The notes under the pieces are model-generated. The model was not told the origin of the DNA and did no database searches. It was given only the letters and a program-made list of their open reading frames with translations. The translations under genes were made by a program, and so were the position numbers. This document shows positions 38,408 through 48,105 of a DNA stretch of 64,000 bases, in pieces. Each line of letters begins with the position of its first letter. Position 1 is the stretch's first letter. This DNA is from Bordetella parapertussis (GTDB lineage: Bacteria > Pseudomonadota > Gammaproteobacteria > Burkholderiales > Burkholderiaceae_C), in contig CAMATW010000002.1 of the NCBI GenBank assembly GCA_945861305.1, forward strand, positions 1 through 64,000, written 5' to 3'.

Positions 38408-41320
38408 TTATTGACAGGCTTCACAAGTGGGGTCATCAATACCGCACACCTTGATATCGGTTGCCGGTGCTTGGGCTTGTGCACGTGCACGTGCTGCAGC
38501 AATTTCCATGGCGCTCAGACCCGAGCCAGAGCCCGAGGACACGGCGTTATGCGAGCCAGATTGAACCGTGGACTTTTCAACCTGTGTGGCGCTGGTGGTA
38601 CGCAAATAGTAGGTGGTTTTGAGGCCGCGCAACCATGCAAGCTTGTAGGTTTCATCGAGTTTTTTACCTGACGCCCCCGCCATGTAAATATTGAGAGATT
38701 GCGCTTGGTCTATCCATTTTTGGCGACGTGCCGCAGCCTCGACCAACCACTGGGTTTCCACTTCGAAGGCGGTTGCATACAAATCTTTGAGGTCTTGGGG
38801 AACGCGGTCAATGGGACGCAAAGAGCCGTCGAAATGTTTGAGGTCCATGACCATCACGTCGTCCCACAATCCAAGGCGCTTAAGGTCTTTGACCAAATAG
38901 GCGTTGATGATGGTGAACTCACCTGATAAATTCGATTTGACAGATAGGTTGCCAAAACATGGCTCAATAGATGCGTCCACACCCACGATGTTGGAGATGG
39001 TGGCAGTTGGGGCAATAGCGACACAGTTGGAGTTGCGCATGCCGTCAGTTTTGATTTTTTGACGAAGAGCTTCCCAGTCGAGAGTGGTGCTACGGTCGAC
39101 TTCAATATAACCACCGCGGGCTTTTTCCAGCATGTCTAGGGTGTCCAACGGGAGGATGCCTTGATCCCACAAAGAACCTTGGTAGGTGGAGTAGCGACCC
39201 CGCTCTTTGGCGAGTTCTGTGGAAGCCCAGTAAGCGTAGTAGCAAACAGCTTCCATGGAGCGATCGGCGAATTCGATAGCAGCTTTGGACGCATAAGGCA
39301 CACGCATTTCATACAGACTGTCTTGAAAAGCCATGATGCCCATGCCAACAGGACGATGTTTGAAGTTGGAGTCGCGGGCTTTCTTGACAGCGTAGTAGTT
39401 GATATCGATCACGTTGTCGAGCATGCGCATGGCAGTGTTCACCGTGCGTTTGAGTTTGTCGTGGTCGAGTTCAGGCCCGTTTGCGCCTTCTTTAAGGTGC
39501 TGAATCAGGTTGACCGAGCCCAAATTGCAAACAGCGGTTTCGGTGTCGCTGGTATTGAGGGTAATTTCGGTACACAGGTTAGAAGAATGCACCACACCAA
39601 CGTGTTGCTGGGGTGAGCGCACATTGCAGGCATCTTTGAAAGTGATCCAAGGGTGACCGGTCTCAAACAACATGGTCAGCATCTTGCGCCACAGATCTGC
39701 CGCTTGTAAAGTTTTGGTTGGCTGAATCAAACCTTGCTTGGCTTGTGTTTCGTAGTTGGTATAGGCCTTCTCAAACTCACTGCCGAATTTATCGTGCAAG
39801 TCTGGGGTGGTTGAAGGGGAGAACAATGTCCACTCGCCTTTTTCCATGACACGGCGCATGAACAAGTCGGGGATCCAGTTGGCGGTGTTCATGTCGTGCG
39901 TGCGCCGGCGATCATCGCCGGTGTTTTTACGCAACTCCAAAAACTCTTCAATATCCAAGTGCCAAGTTTCCAAATAGGTGCAGACAGCACCTTTGCGCTT
40001 GCCCCCTTGGTTAACTGCTACCGCGGTATCGTTGACGACTTTGAGGAAGGGCACAACGCCTTGCGACTCGCCGTTGGTGCCTTTGATGTGAGAGCCCAAA
40101 GCACGAACACGAGACCAGTCGTTGCCCAAGCCGCCTGCAAATTTGGAGAGCAAAGCATTTTCTTTGATGGACTCGTAAATGCCATCAAGATCGTCTGGCA
40201 CGGTGGTCAGGTAGCAGCTTGACAACTGGGGGCGCAAGGTGCCACTGTTGAAAAGGGTAGGGGTGCTGGACATGAAGTCAAATGATGACAATACTTCATA
40301 AAACTCAATAGCGCGATCTTCACGATTGACTTCGCCCAGTGACAAACCCATGGCTACGCGCATGAAAAAAGACTGAGGTAACTCGATGCGCTGTTTGCGC
40401 ACGTGCAGAAAATAGCGGTCATACAGAGTTTGCAAACCCAAGTAGTCGAACTGAAGATCGCGCTCGGCTTTGAGTGCCTTGGCTAAGCGAGGTAAGTCAA
40501 ATTGCAGCAGACGAGCGTCAAGGAGTTCGTTATCAACGCCCTTTTTGATGCAACCGGCGAAGTTGTCGATGTAGTTTTGGGCCATTTCGGCTTGGGTGAC
40601 TTCCTTGCCCCAGACTTCTTTTGCAATGGAGTACATCAACAAGCGGGCTGTGGCGTAGGTGTAGTCGGGTTCTTTTTCGATAAGTGTGCGAGCTGCCAGC
40701 ACAGAGGCTTTATGCACCTCTTCCATGGGAATACCGTCGTAGAGGTTTCGCATGGTTTCATTGAGGATGGGCTGCGCTTGGATGTCTGCATTCAAACCCG
40801 CACATGCAGCTTCAACCAACCCACGCAGACGCGCCATGTCAAGCACCATGCGTTTGCCGCCGTCTATGACATGCAAGACGGGTTCAGCGGGAAGCGCTTG
40901 CTCTTTTTGGGCTGCACGTTCTTGGGTTCTTCTTTCGCGGTACAGAACATAGGCGCGCGCAACTTCATGGTGACTGCCGCGCATGAGCCCGAGCTCGACT
41001 TGGTCTTGTACGTCTTCAATATGAAAAGTGCCGCCTCCTGGGCGTGAGCGCATCAGTGCACGCACAACGGCCTGGGTGAGTTGATCAACGGTTTCACGCA
41101 CGCTGGCAGATGCTGCGCCTTGCGTGCCGTGAACAGCCAAAAACGCTTTCATCATGGCCACAGCAATCTTGGCTGGCTCGAAAGGAACCACAGCACCGTT
41201 ACGTCGAATGATTTGGTAGTTGCTAAGGTTGGTCTGAAGCGCAGAAGACTTATTGGCGTCAGTCAAGTCAGCGGGGTTGACATAGTTGCTGCTGACTGCA
41301 GAGGAGGAAGCAATTTGCAT
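38408..41320 (-). CDS. nrdA: Class Ia ribonucleotide reductase large subunit NrdA
   Basis: 970 residues, about 200 longer than E. coli NrdA at the N-terminus. It reduces ribonucleoside diphosphates to deoxy forms. An ATP-cone (YQIIRRNGAVVPFEPAKIAVAMMKAFL, about residues 35-60) gives allosteric control, and a second cone-like stretch (GKRMVLDMARLRGLVEAACAGL) follows near 155. Active-site cysteines lie in PQLSSCYLTT, SNLCTEITL and AVCNLGSVN; the tail CEACQ holds the redox pair reloaded by thioredoxin or glutaredoxin. NrdR boxes lie about 100 bases upstream. Confidence 0.96.
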   Translation of the reverse strand: MQIASSSAVSSNYVNPADLTDANKSSALQTNLSNYQIIRRNGAVVPFEPAKIAVAMMKAFLAVHGTQGAASASVRETVDQLTQAVVRALMRSRPGGGTFHIEDVQDQVELGLMRGSHHEVARAYVLYRERRTQERAAQKEQALPAEPVLHVIDGGKRMVLDMARLRGLVEAACAGLNADIQAQPILNETMRNLYDGIPMEEVHKASVLAARTLIEKEPDYTYATARLLMYSIAKEVWGKEVTQAEMAQNYIDNFAGCIKKGVDNELLDARLLQFDLPRLAKALKAERDLQFDYLGLQTLYDRYFLHVRKQRIELPQSFFMRVAMGLSLGEVNREDRAIEFYEVLSSFDFMSSTPTLFNSGTLRPQLSSCYLTTVPDDLDGIYESIKENALLSKFAGGLGNDWSRVRALGSHIKGTNGESQGVVPFLKVVNDTAVAVNQGGKRKGAVCTYLETWHLDIEEFLELRKNTGDDRRRTHDMNTANWIPDLFMRRVMEKGEWTLFSPSTTPDLHDKFGSEFEKAYTNYETQAKQGLIQPTKTLQAADLWRKMLTMLFETGHPWITFKDACNVRSPQQHVGVVHSSNLCTEITLNTSDTETAVCNLGSVNLIQHLKEGANGPELDHDKLKRTVNTAMRMLDNVIDINYYAVKKARDSNFKHRPVGMGIMAFQDSLYEMRVPYASKAAIEFADRSMEAVCYYAYWASTELAKERGRYSTYQGSLWDQGILPLDTLDMLEKARGGYIEVDRSTTLDWEALRQKIKTDGMRNSNCVAIAPTATISNIVGVDASIEPCFGNLSVKSNLSGEFTIINAYLVKDLKRLGLWDDVMVMDLKHFDGSLRPIDRVPQDLKDLYATAFEVETQWLVEAAARRQKWIDQAQSLNIYMAGASGKKLDETYKLAWLRGLKTTYYLRTTSATQVEKSTVQSGSHNAVSSGSGSGLSAMEIAAARARAQAQAPATDIKVCGIDDPTCEACQ

Positions 41321-41370
41321 CTTGATTTAATTCCTGTTGTTCTGAATGCTTTGGTTAACTTATGAAGTGC

Positions 41371-41392
41371 TGCCTGTTTCTGGTAACAGGCA
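41371..41392 (-). other. Hairpin in the nrdA 5' leader
   Basis: TGCCTGTT (41371-41378) pairs with AACAGGCA (41385-41392), loop of six. Seen from nrdA it lies about 50 bases upstream of the start codon, and the T-run is on the wrong side for a terminator, so it may be an RNA structure in the leader. Confidence 0.4.
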
Positions 41393-41414
41393 AAAAACAA
41401 AATGTGACTACCCC

Positions 41415-41462
41415 ACACTATATATGGGGTCGAAACTCTTTTCAACACACTACGTGTAGTGT
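41415..41462 (-). promoter_or_regulatory. Paired NrdR boxes upstream of nrdA
   Basis: Two near-palindromic 16-mers, ACACTATATATGGGGT (41415-41430) and ACACTACGTGTAGTGT (41447-41462), match the NrdR box pattern ACAC-W-AT-rich-W-GTGT. Start-to-start distance is 32 bp, three helical turns, as NrdR requires. NrdR is the nucleotide-sensing repressor of ribonucleotide reductase genes; its gene is not in this window. Confidence 0.8.
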
Positions 41463-41484
41463 TTGTAAAAAAAATGCGAATAAA

Positions 41485-42063
41485 TTAAATTAAGCCAAGC
41501 TCTGCGGGAAAGTAAGTAGCTTTCAGGCCCACACCTTGTTGCAAATACCGCCAATCAAAACCCTCTCCTGGGTCTTTTTTGCGTTCGGGCGCGATATGTT
41601 CATGCCCTGCAATGCAAGAAATCGGGTATTCAGACATGAGCATGGGTAAAAGAGAAATTAAACTTTCGTATTGGTATGCACTGAAAGTTTCGCCTTCTGA
41701 GCCTTCAAGCTCTATGCCAATAGAGAAGTCATTGCAATTGCTGCGACCTGCGTGGGTTGACACGCCGGCATGCCAAGCGCGCTGGTCACAACTGACAAAC
41801 TGCATTAACTCGCCGCCACGGCGAATCAAAAAATGCGCAGAAACCTTGACGCCACGAAGTTGTTCGTAGTAGGGATGGTTGTCATGGTCAAGGGTATTGG
41901 TGAAAAACTGTTCAATAGCGTTACCACTGAACTGCCCTGGGGGTAAGCTGATGGAATGAATCACTAGCAAATCGGTTGAAACGCCCGTTGGCCGAGGCTC
42001 AAAGTTGGGCGAGGGAATGTGCTTGGCAAACCTATACCATCCCTTGGACCAACAAGCGGACAT
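41485..42063 (-). CDS. ampD: 1,6-anhydro-N-acetylmuramyl-L-alanine amidase AmpD
   Basis: 192 residues, N-acetylmuramoyl-L-alanine amidase (amidase_2) fold. It cleaves the peptide from anhydro-muropeptides in the cytoplasm during wall recycling, and its loss induces AmpC in some species. Zinc ligands are expected in LLVIHSISLPPGQF (His) and GHEHIAPERKKDPGEGFDW (His, Asp). ATG at 42063; a longer in-frame upstream stretch runs into the neighbouring gene and lacks family similarity. Confidence 0.93.
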   Translation of the reverse strand: MSACWSKGWYRFAKHIPSPNFEPRPTGVSTDLLVIHSISLPPGQFSGNAIEQFFTNTLDHDNHPYYEQLRGVKVSAHFLIRRGGELMQFVSCDQRAWHAGVSTHAGRSNCNDFSIGIELEGSEGETFSAYQYESLISLLPMLMSEYPISCIAGHEHIAPERKKDPGEGFDWRYLQQGVGLKATYFPAELGLI

Positions 42064-42068
42064 GTTTG

Positions 42069-42293
42069 CTAGCCTTCCTTGGCGTCTCGGTGCGCTGCGC
42101 TGCAATAAAATCCAAGAGAACCCTCTTGCGCATCGGATTGGGGCAGATGCAGATCGCAATGCCCGCATCGAACCATATGCTGAGCCTTGTTCGGTTGGCT
42201 CGCATCATCCTGTGTGTTGTTGCTTTCGCGGCGCTGCGTTTTCAGCCACCAAAGCACCACACCCAGGACGGCAAACAAAATAAGGTATTTCAC
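42069..42293 (-). CDS. Small PP0621-type membrane/zinc-motif protein
   Basis: 74 residues. One N-terminal membrane helix (KYLILFAVLGVVLWWLK) is followed by a linker and a treble-clef-like motif MVRCGHCDLHLPQSDA...YCSAAHR. The start is GTG at 42293, which overlaps the stop of the CcsA-like gene as GTGA; a longer frame would run through that gene. Small proteins of this type sit near ampD and ffh in related genomes; their function is not known. Confidence 0.8.
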   Translation of the reverse strand: MKYLILFAVLGVVLWWLKTQRRESNNTQDDASQPNKAQHMVRCGHCDLHLPQSDAQEGSLGFYCSAAHRDAKEG

Positions 42294-43102
42294 AGGACTT
42301 TGTGCAGCAGCACTTCCAACACAAAGCGTGATCCAACATAGGCCAGCAGCAACATGGCCGAGCCTAAGTAGAGCAAGCGAATCGCTAAGGGGCCACGCCA
42401 CCCCCTGGCTTGGCGTCCCCAAATCAGCAGTGCGTAGGTGAGCCAGGCCATGATCGATAAAACCGTTTTGTGGTCCCAGCGCAAGGCGTTGCCGGACCCA
42501 TACAAGCGTTCACCAAACAAAAGCCCCGCAAAAAGGGTGGCTGTGAGCAGGAAAAAACCAATGTGCACAAAGCGAAATGTCAGCCGCTCGAGGGTCATCA
42601 GGGGCAGGCCAGAGGGATCGGCTTCAGCCAAACGAATTTGACGCTCTGCACGGTTCATCAAACCTGCATGCACCACGGCCGCCGCAAACAAAGCATAGGA
42701 GGCCATGCCCAGCGCCCAGTGAAGCGGCAGCCACAGCGAGGCCGCGGCATGTAATTCGTGTCCAGGGAAAAACAAGGGCAACGTCACCGCCACCAAGCCA
42801 GCACCTGTGAGGACCCAGCGGGTTTTCATTTGGGGGAACCAGTGGTGTTCCAAGGTGTAGACCATCAGCACCAGCCAAGCGGTGGCGGACAAAGCGGGCG
42901 CGAAACCAAAGCGAGGGGTGGCGTCGGGCTCGGGGATGAGGCTGGCCAAGACGCTCAGGCCATGGAAGAGGGAAATCACCCATAGGTAATTTCGGCTTTG
43001 TTGGGGAGAAAGCCTGCCGCCTAAGAGCGCGCCCAGCGCATAAGCCAAAGCGGCAACCAAACCCCATACTGTGCTGAAGGTCGATGCGCTGAATACAATC
43101 AT
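42290..43102 (-). CDS. CcsA/YpjD-like cytochrome c assembly-type membrane protein
   Basis: 270 residues, about eight membrane helices. The C-terminal half carries the tryptophan/histidine pattern of heme-handling CcsA/CcmC proteins (GNALRWDHKTVLSIMAWLTY, HWALGMASYALFAAAVVHAG). Proteins of this group next to ffh are annotated as cytochrome c assembly family, but many lack the complete heme-binding WWD motif; WDHK is what is visible here. Function in this position is unproven. Divergent from ffh with 64 bases between. Confidence 0.82.
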   Translation of the reverse strand: MIVFSASTFSTVWGLVAALAYALGALLGGRLSPQQSRNYLWVISLFHGLSVLASLIPEPDATPRFGFAPALSATAWLVLMVYTLEHHWFPQMKTRWVLTGAGLVAVTLPLFFPGHELHAAASLWLPLHWALGMASYALFAAAVVHAGLMNRAERQIRLAEADPSGLPLMTLERLTFRFVHIGFFLLTATLFAGLLFGERLYGSGNALRWDHKTVLSIMAWLTYALLIWGRQARGWRGPLAIRLLYLGSAMLLLAYVGSRFVLEVLLHKVL

Positions 43103-43166
43103 GATGACAGTTTAGCGTCTTGTCGCCCTTTAGGGCGCATCCCCCCGATTTCTTTCAGGCGTAACT

Positions 43167-44543
43167 ATGGCAACCGCGCTCAGCGACAAACTCTCCAAGC
43201 TGGTCAAACAGATCAGCGGTCAAGCCCGCATCACCGAGGCCAATGTCAGCGATATGCTGCGCGAAGTACGCATGGCATTGCTCGAAGCCGACGTGGCGCT
43301 GCCGGTGGTGCGTGACTTTATTGCCCGCGTGAAAGAAAAGGCTTTGGGACAAGAGGTGCTGAGCTCACTCACGCCTGGTCAGGTGTTGGTTAGCATCGTG
43401 CAAAAAGAGTTGGCCGCCACCATGGGCGAGGGCGTTGCTGACATTGATTTGGCGGCACAACCGCCTGCGGTGATTTTGATGGCGGGTCTGCAAGGTGCGG
43501 GTAAAACCACCACGACTGCAAAACTGGCCAAGCACCTCATCACCAAGCGCAAGAAAAAAGTGTTGACGGTTTCAGCTGACGTGTACCGCCCGGCCGCCAT
43601 TGAGCAACTTAAAACAGTGACTGCGCAAGCTGGCGCTGAATGGTTTCCCAGCGATGCCAGCCAAAAACCGGCTGATATTGTTTTGGCTGCCTTGGACTAT
43701 GCCAAGAAACATTATTTCGATGTGTTGCTGGTGGACACAGCAGGCCGATTGGCCATCGATGAAGCATTGATGCAAGAAATCAAAACCTTGCATGCCGCTG
43801 TGAAACCGGTGGAGACCTTGTTTGTGGTGGACGCCATGATGGGCCAAGACGCGGTCAACACCGCACGGGCTTTTAAAGAGGCGCTTCCGCTTACCGGCAT
43901 TGTGCTGACCAAAACCGATGGCGATTCACGTGGCGGTGCGGCGCTCTCGGTGCGGCAAATCACCGGCGTGCCCATCAAGTTTGCAGGCACCAGCGAAAAA
44001 ATCGATGGTTTAGAAGCCTTTGACGCCGAGCGTCATGCCGGGCGTATATTGGGCATGGGCGACATCCTGGCTTTGGTCGAACAAGTCACTGCCAACATCG
44101 ATGTCGAAGCCGCGCAAAAAATGGCCGCCAAAATGAAGAGCGGCGACGGCTTTGACCTCAACGATTTTTTGGCGCAAATCCAGCAAATGAAGCAAATGGG
44201 TGGCTTATCGAGTTTGATGGACAAACTCCCCAGCCAACTCACCGCCAAAGCGGGCGCGGTGAACTTTGACAAAGCAGAAAAAGACATCCTGCGCAAACAA
44301 GGCATCATCCACAGCATGACGCCCAAAGAGCGCACCAAGCCAGACTTGATCAAAGCCACGCGCAAGCGCCGCATTGCCGCTGGCGCTGGCGTTCAGGTGC
44401 AAGACGTCAACCGACTGCTGAATGAATTTGGCCAAATGCAAGACATGATGAAAAAAATGCGCGGCGGTGGCCTGATGAAAATGATGAAAAAGCTCGGTGG
44501 CATGAAAGGCATGCCCGGCGGCTTTCCGGGGATGCCGCGTTAG
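43167..44543 (+). CDS. ffh: Signal recognition particle protein Ffh
   Basis: 458 residues. Ffh binds 4.5S RNA and signal peptides of inner-membrane proteins and docks with FtsY. N domain, then the GTPase motifs [31 protein letters not shown] and [15 protein letters not shown], then the methionine-rich M domain ending [19 protein letters not shown]. Full length. Its last four bases overlap the convergent miaB. Confidence 0.97.
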   Translation: MATALSDKLSKLVKQISGQARITEANVSDMLREVRMALLEADVALPVVRDFIARVKEKALGQEVLSSLTPGQVLVSIVQKELAATMGEGVADIDLAAQPPAVILMAGLQGAGKTTTTAKLAKHLITKRKKKVLTVSADVYRPAAIEQLKTVTAQAGAEWFPSDASQKPADIVLAALDYAKKHYFDVLLVDTAGRLAIDEALMQEIKTLHAAVKPVETLFVVDAMMGQDAVNTARAFKEALPLTGIVLTKTDGDSRGGAALSVRQITGVPIKFAGTSEKIDGLEAFDAERHAGRILGMGDILALVEQVTANIDVEAAQKMAAKMKSGDGFDLNDFLAQIQQMKQMGGLSSLMDKLPSQLTAKAGAVNFDKAEKDILRKQGIIHSMTPKERTKPDLIKATRKRRIAAGAGVQVQDVNRLLNEFGQMQDMMKKMRGGGLMKMMKKLGGMKGMPGGFPGMPR

Positions 44544-45877
44544 TCTGAAACCAGCACTTGGCCGCGCAAAGAGTGCGGCAGTGCCTCGGTGATGCTCACA
44601 TCGATCATCTGACCCACCAAGCGTTGGCCTAGAGGTCCCGCATCAAAGTTCACAATACGGTTGCATTCGGTGCGACCCATCAACTCGGCAGCACTTTTGC
44701 GCGAAGCGCCTTCCACCAAAATTCGCTGTACTGTGCCCACGCGGCTTTCTCCGATACATCGAACGTTGTCCTCCACCGTGGCTTGCAGGTGTTGCAAGCG
44801 GCGCAGTTTGACCTCGTGCGGCGTGTCGTCGGGCAAGTTTGCTGCAGGGGTTCCTGGGCGGGGGCTGAAGATGAAACTGAAGGAAGCGTCAAAGCCGATA
44901 TCGGTGATGAGCTTCATCAGCTTGCCGAAGTCTTCCTCGGTCTCACCTGGGAAGCCCACAATGAAGTCTGAACTCATGGAGATGTCTGGTCGCACCGCAC
45001 GCAGTTTGCGGATGGTGCTCTTGTATTCCATGGCGGTATAGCCGCGCTTCATCGCCATCAAGATGCGGTCAGACCCGTGCTGCACCGGCAAGTGCAAATG
45101 GCTGACCAACTGCGGCACTTTGGCATACACGTCTATCAATCGTTGGGTGAATTCATTGGGGTGGCTGGTGGTGTAGCGGATGCGTTCCACGCCTGGAATT
45201 TCAGCGATGTATTCGATCAGCAGGGAAAAGTCGGCGATCTCTGCAGAGTTACCCATGCTGCCACGGTAGGCGTTGACGTTTTGGCCCAAGAGCGTGATTT
45301 CTTTCACGCCTTGTGCGACAAGACCCGCTACTTCAGTGAGCACATCGTCCAAAGGGCGGTTGATTTCTTCGCCGCGTGTGTAAGGCACGACGCAGTAACT
45401 GCAGTATTTGGAGCAGCCCTCCATGATGGAGACAAATGCCGACGAGCCTTCCACCCGCGCAGGGGGGAGGTGATCGAACTTTTCAATCTCGGGAAAGCTG
45501 ATGTCCACCTGCGGTTTTTTCAAAGCAACACGCTGGTCGAGTAACTGCGGCAGGCGGTGCAAAGTTTGCGGACCAAACACCACGTCCACATAAGGCGCAC
45601 GGGCGATGATGGCAGCGCCCTCTTGGCTGGCCACACAGCCACCCACGGCAATTTGCACGCCTTTTTTCTTCAGGTGTTTGACGCGACCTAAATCGGAAAA
45701 AACTTTTTCTTGGGCTTTTTCACGCACCGAACAGGTGTTGAAGACCACCAAGTCGGCTTCGTCGATGTCTTGGGTTTGTTCGTAGCCTTGGGCGGCGCCC
45801 AACACGTCGACCATTTTGTCCGAGTCGTACTCGTTCATTTGGCAGCCAAAGGTTTTGATAAAGACTTTGCGGCTCAT
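44540..45877 (-). CDS. miaB: tRNA-2-methylthio-N6-dimethylallyladenosine synthase MiaB
   Basis: 445 residues, radical-SAM methylthiotransferase modifying A37 of tRNAs that read UNN codons. The N-terminal UPF0004 domain cysteines are in [21 protein letters not shown] and [10 protein letters not shown]; the radical-SAM motif CxxxCxxC is [16 protein letters not shown]; a C-terminal TRAM domain follows. All six cluster cysteines are present. Confidence 0.97.
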   Translation of the reverse strand: MSRKVFIKTFGCQMNEYDSDKMVDVLGAAQGYEQTQDIDEADLVVFNTCSVREKAQEKVFSDLGRVKHLKKKGVQIAVGGCVASQEGAAIIARAPYVDVVFGPQTLHRLPQLLDQRVALKKPQVDISFPEIEKFDHLPPARVEGSSAFVSIMEGCSKYCSYCVVPYTRGEEINRPLDDVLTEVAGLVAQGVKEITLLGQNVNAYRGSMGNSAEIADFSLLIEYIAEIPGVERIRYTTSHPNEFTQRLIDVYAKVPQLVSHLHLPVQHGSDRILMAMKRGYTAMEYKSTIRKLRAVRPDISMSSDFIVGFPGETEEDFGKLMKLITDIGFDASFSFIFSPRPGTPAANLPDDTPHEVKLRRLQHLQATVEDNVRCIGESRVGTVQRILVEGASRKSAAELMGRTECNRIVNFDAGPLGQRLVGQMIDVSITEALPHSLRGQVLVSD

Positions 45878-45974
45878 GGCAAAGCCTTGGCAGTGATGCA
45901 GCGTTTCATGGTGTAGATCCAGAGGCTGTGAAAGGAGAGTAGATTGTAGCCAGCCACTTCTTTATGATGCGGCC

Positions 45975-46358
45975 ATGACAACTTTCACACGTACTGTTTT
46001 GTTCACCGATGTGGACGGTCGCGCTCGCTTTAAAGAGGAAGACATTGCCCTAGACCAGGGCAGCGAAAAAGCCCGCCTGAGCGAATGGATGTCGGCGCGT
46101 GGTGTTCAACTGCGCCAAAGCCCTGTGGGTTTTACAAGCGAGTTCCATGTCAGCAGCCATGCGCAATGGGTGTTTATATTGCAAGGCCAAATGCAAATAG
46201 TTTTACAAGACGGCAGTTGCAAAGTCTTTGCTGCAGGCGAGCATTTCTTCTCTGCCGATTTGCTCCCTGAGGGCATTGTTTTTGACCCCAAAGTGCATGG
46301 TCACTGCAGCCGCCAAGTGGGTGAACAAGCCTTGGTGACGGTGTTTGTCAGGGCTTGA
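45975..46358 (+). CDS. Small cupin-domain protein
   Basis: 127 residues, single cupin barrel. The conserved beta-strand pattern is visible in AQWVFILQGQMQIVLQDGSCKVFAAGEHFFSADLL and a late His in KVHGHCSRQVG. Metal ligands are incomplete compared with enzymatic cupins, so no reaction can be assigned. Divergent from miaB, single-gene unit. Confidence 0.75.
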   Translation: MTTFTRTVLFTDVDGRARFKEEDIALDQGSEKARLSEWMSARGVQLRQSPVGFTSEFHVSSHAQWVFILQGQMQIVLQDGSCKVFAAGEHFFSADLLPEGIVFDPKVHGHCSRQVGEQALVTVFVRA

Positions 46359-46436
46359 ACCGCATTCCTGAAAACATGGCAAAGCTAAATGCTTCTCAAA
46401 TATGAGTAATTTGGAAGTATTTTTGCCCCTAAAAAT

Positions 46437-46464
46437 TAAAGTCATGACCTTTTTAAACCGATAA
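46437..46464 (+). promoter_or_regulatory. Possible FliA (sigma-28) promoter of the carbonic anhydrase gene
   Basis: TAAAGTCA (46437-46444) and ACCGATAA (46457-46464) match the sigma-28 elements TAAAGTTT and GCCGATAA at 6/8 and 7/8, but the spacer is 12 rather than 11 bases. It lies 69 bases before the ATG. Confidence 0.4.
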
Positions 46465-46533
46465 GACTCGTGGCATCTTGGGCGAGAATCGGCCCTGAAC
46501 TGGATTTCTTTTCAAAAACCTTTTTGAGTAGCC

Positions 46534-47760
46534 ATGAAAAAATATTTGCGTCTGATCCTGGAAATTTTGCTGGGAATTTGTCTGGTTGCTACCGCAACAC
46601 TGGCTTACTGGAATCTTTCCGCCAAAAAACATTTGAATGAACAAGTCGCCGAGTTAAGCGAACAGCTTGACGAAGCCAAAGAATCTTTAGAGAAAGTACA
46701 AGAAGCCGCCGCCGCTTCGCAACAACCCAAAGAAGAGCCGGAGAACTCATCCGCTCAGGAAATGGAGGCCCTGAAGTCGGCCTTTGCCAATGGTGTGGTG
46801 TTGCAAGACGTTGAGCTTTTGTACAAAGCCCAAAAAAGCTTAAGCGCTGAGCGACAAGTGGGCATGGCGTCTCTTCGCTTGTTGACCAAAGGCGCCCAAG
46901 ACCCTGACACCATCGCCGCTTACCAAAAAGCTTTGGAAATGGCCGAATGGAGCAACCGTTTGCAAACCGTTTGCGCGGCTCAAAACGCCTTGGCCGCTGC
47001 CGGTCAAAAAGTCAAAGTGTTGTCCGAATGTAAAAAATCCACCGACAAAGAGGCCGACAGCAAAGACGCCCACTCGAAGAAAGATGACAAAGCCCACGAA
47101 GTTCATTGGGGTTATGAAGGCGACAACGGTCCCGAGCACTGGGGCGACGCGTTCCCCGTGTGCGGCAAAGGTAAAAAACAGTCGCCTTTGAATATCGTTG
47201 GCCCCTTTGATAAGTCCAAAGACACTTTAAGCGTGGACTACAAGGAAGGCCCGCTCAAAATGTTCAACAACGGCCATACGATTCAAGTCAATATCGAGCC
47301 TGGCAGCACCTTGAAGATTGGCAAAGAGAGCTTCGATTTGCTGCAGTTTCACTTCCATCGCCCCTCTGAAGAGCAGGTCGACGGTAAAAACGCCAGCATG
47401 GTGGCCCACTTTGTGCACAAGAGCAAGGAAGGCAAATTGGCAGTGATCGGTGTCATGCTTAACGAGGGCAAGGACAGCGCAGCCATTAAAACCCTGTGGG
47501 CGAATTTGCCACCCAAAGAGGGCGAGGAATTTTTACCCCCCAAGGTGACTTTCAATCCTTCGAGCATGATGCCCAAGGAAATGGCTTTCTACAACTACGA
47601 GGGCTCACTGACCACGCCCCCTTGTACAGAGGGTGTGCAGTTCTACATCCTGAAAACGCCTGTGGATATTTCCAAGCAACAGCTGGCTAAATTTCCTTAC
47701 AAGCTTAATGCGCGTCCAGTTCAGTCTTTGAACGGTCGCAAGATTGCTGCTGGCGGTTAA
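46534..47760 (+). CDS. Membrane-anchored alpha-type carbonic anhydrase with coiled-coil stalk
   Basis: 408 residues. An N-terminal signal anchor (about residues 5-27, LRLILEILLGICLVATATLAYW) precedes a coiled coil (LNEQVAELSEQLDEAKESLEKV), a helical segment to about 165, then an alpha carbonic anhydrase domain (from HWGYEGDNGPEHWGDAF). Zinc histidines are His273, His275 (FHFHRP) and His292 (MVAHFVH); EGSLTTPPCTEGVQFYIL completes the fold. It interconverts CO2 and bicarbonate, here presumably in the periplasm. Convergent with fliN, one base apart. The stalk is not part of ordinary secreted alpha carbonic anhydrases. Confidence 0.92.
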   Translation: MKKYLRLILEILLGICLVATATLAYWNLSAKKHLNEQVAELSEQLDEAKESLEKVQEAAAASQQPKEEPENSSAQEMEALKSAFANGVVLQDVELLYKAQKSLSAERQVGMASLRLLTKGAQDPDTIAAYQKALEMAEWSNRLQTVCAAQNALAAAGQKVKVLSECKKSTDKEADSKDAHSKKDDKAHEVHWGYEGDNGPEHWGDAFPVCGKGKKQSPLNIVGPFDKSKDTLSVDYKEGPLKMFNNGHTIQVNIEPGSTLKIGKESFDLLQFHFHRPSEEQVDGKNASMVAHFVHKSKEGKLAVIGVMLNEGKDSAAIKTLWANLPPKEGEEFLPPKVTFNPSSMMPKEMAFYNYEGSLTTPPCTEGVQFYILKTPVDISKQQLAKFPYKLNARPVQSLNGRKIAAGG

Positions 47761-47761
47761 T

Positions 47762-48091
47762 TTAGATAGATTGCAAGCGATCGGTGGAGGGTACGACTCG
47801 GGTGAGTCGTATGCCGTAACGGTCATTGACCAGCACCACCTCGCCTTGAGCCACCACAGTCTCGTTGACCAACAGGTCTAGCGGTTCACCGGCAATGCGG
47901 TCGAGTTCGACCACGCTACCTTGAGTCAGGCGCATCAAATCTTTGATTTTGATGTTGGTGCGTCCCACCTCAATAGAAAGGGTGACCGAGATATTTTGCA
48001 GCACTTCCGGATTGATATTGCCCGGTTGGCTGACTTGAAATTCCTCTGAAGTAGGAGGCGTTTCGTCTTGGGTTTCGGTGGTGTCGTTCAT
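47762..48091 (-). CDS. fliN: Flagellar C-ring protein FliN
   Basis: 109 residues. FliN forms the lower C-ring and takes part in switching and export. A variable acidic N-terminus is followed by the SpoA/CheC-type domain (VLQNISVTLSIEVGRTNIKIKDLMRLTQGSVVELDRIAGEPLDLLVNE). ATG at 48091 follows AGGAAAG. It is the last gene of a leftward fliK-fliL-fliM-fliN group; fliOPQR and flhB, which often follow, are absent. Confidence 0.95.
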   Translation of the reverse strand: MNDTTETQDETPPTSEEFQVSQPGNINPEVLQNISVTLSIEVGRTNIKIKDLMRLTQGSVVELDRIAGEPLDLLVNETVVAQGEVVLVNDRYGIRLTRVVPSTDRLQSI

Positions 48092-48105
48092 GGTGCTTTC
48101 CTGTC

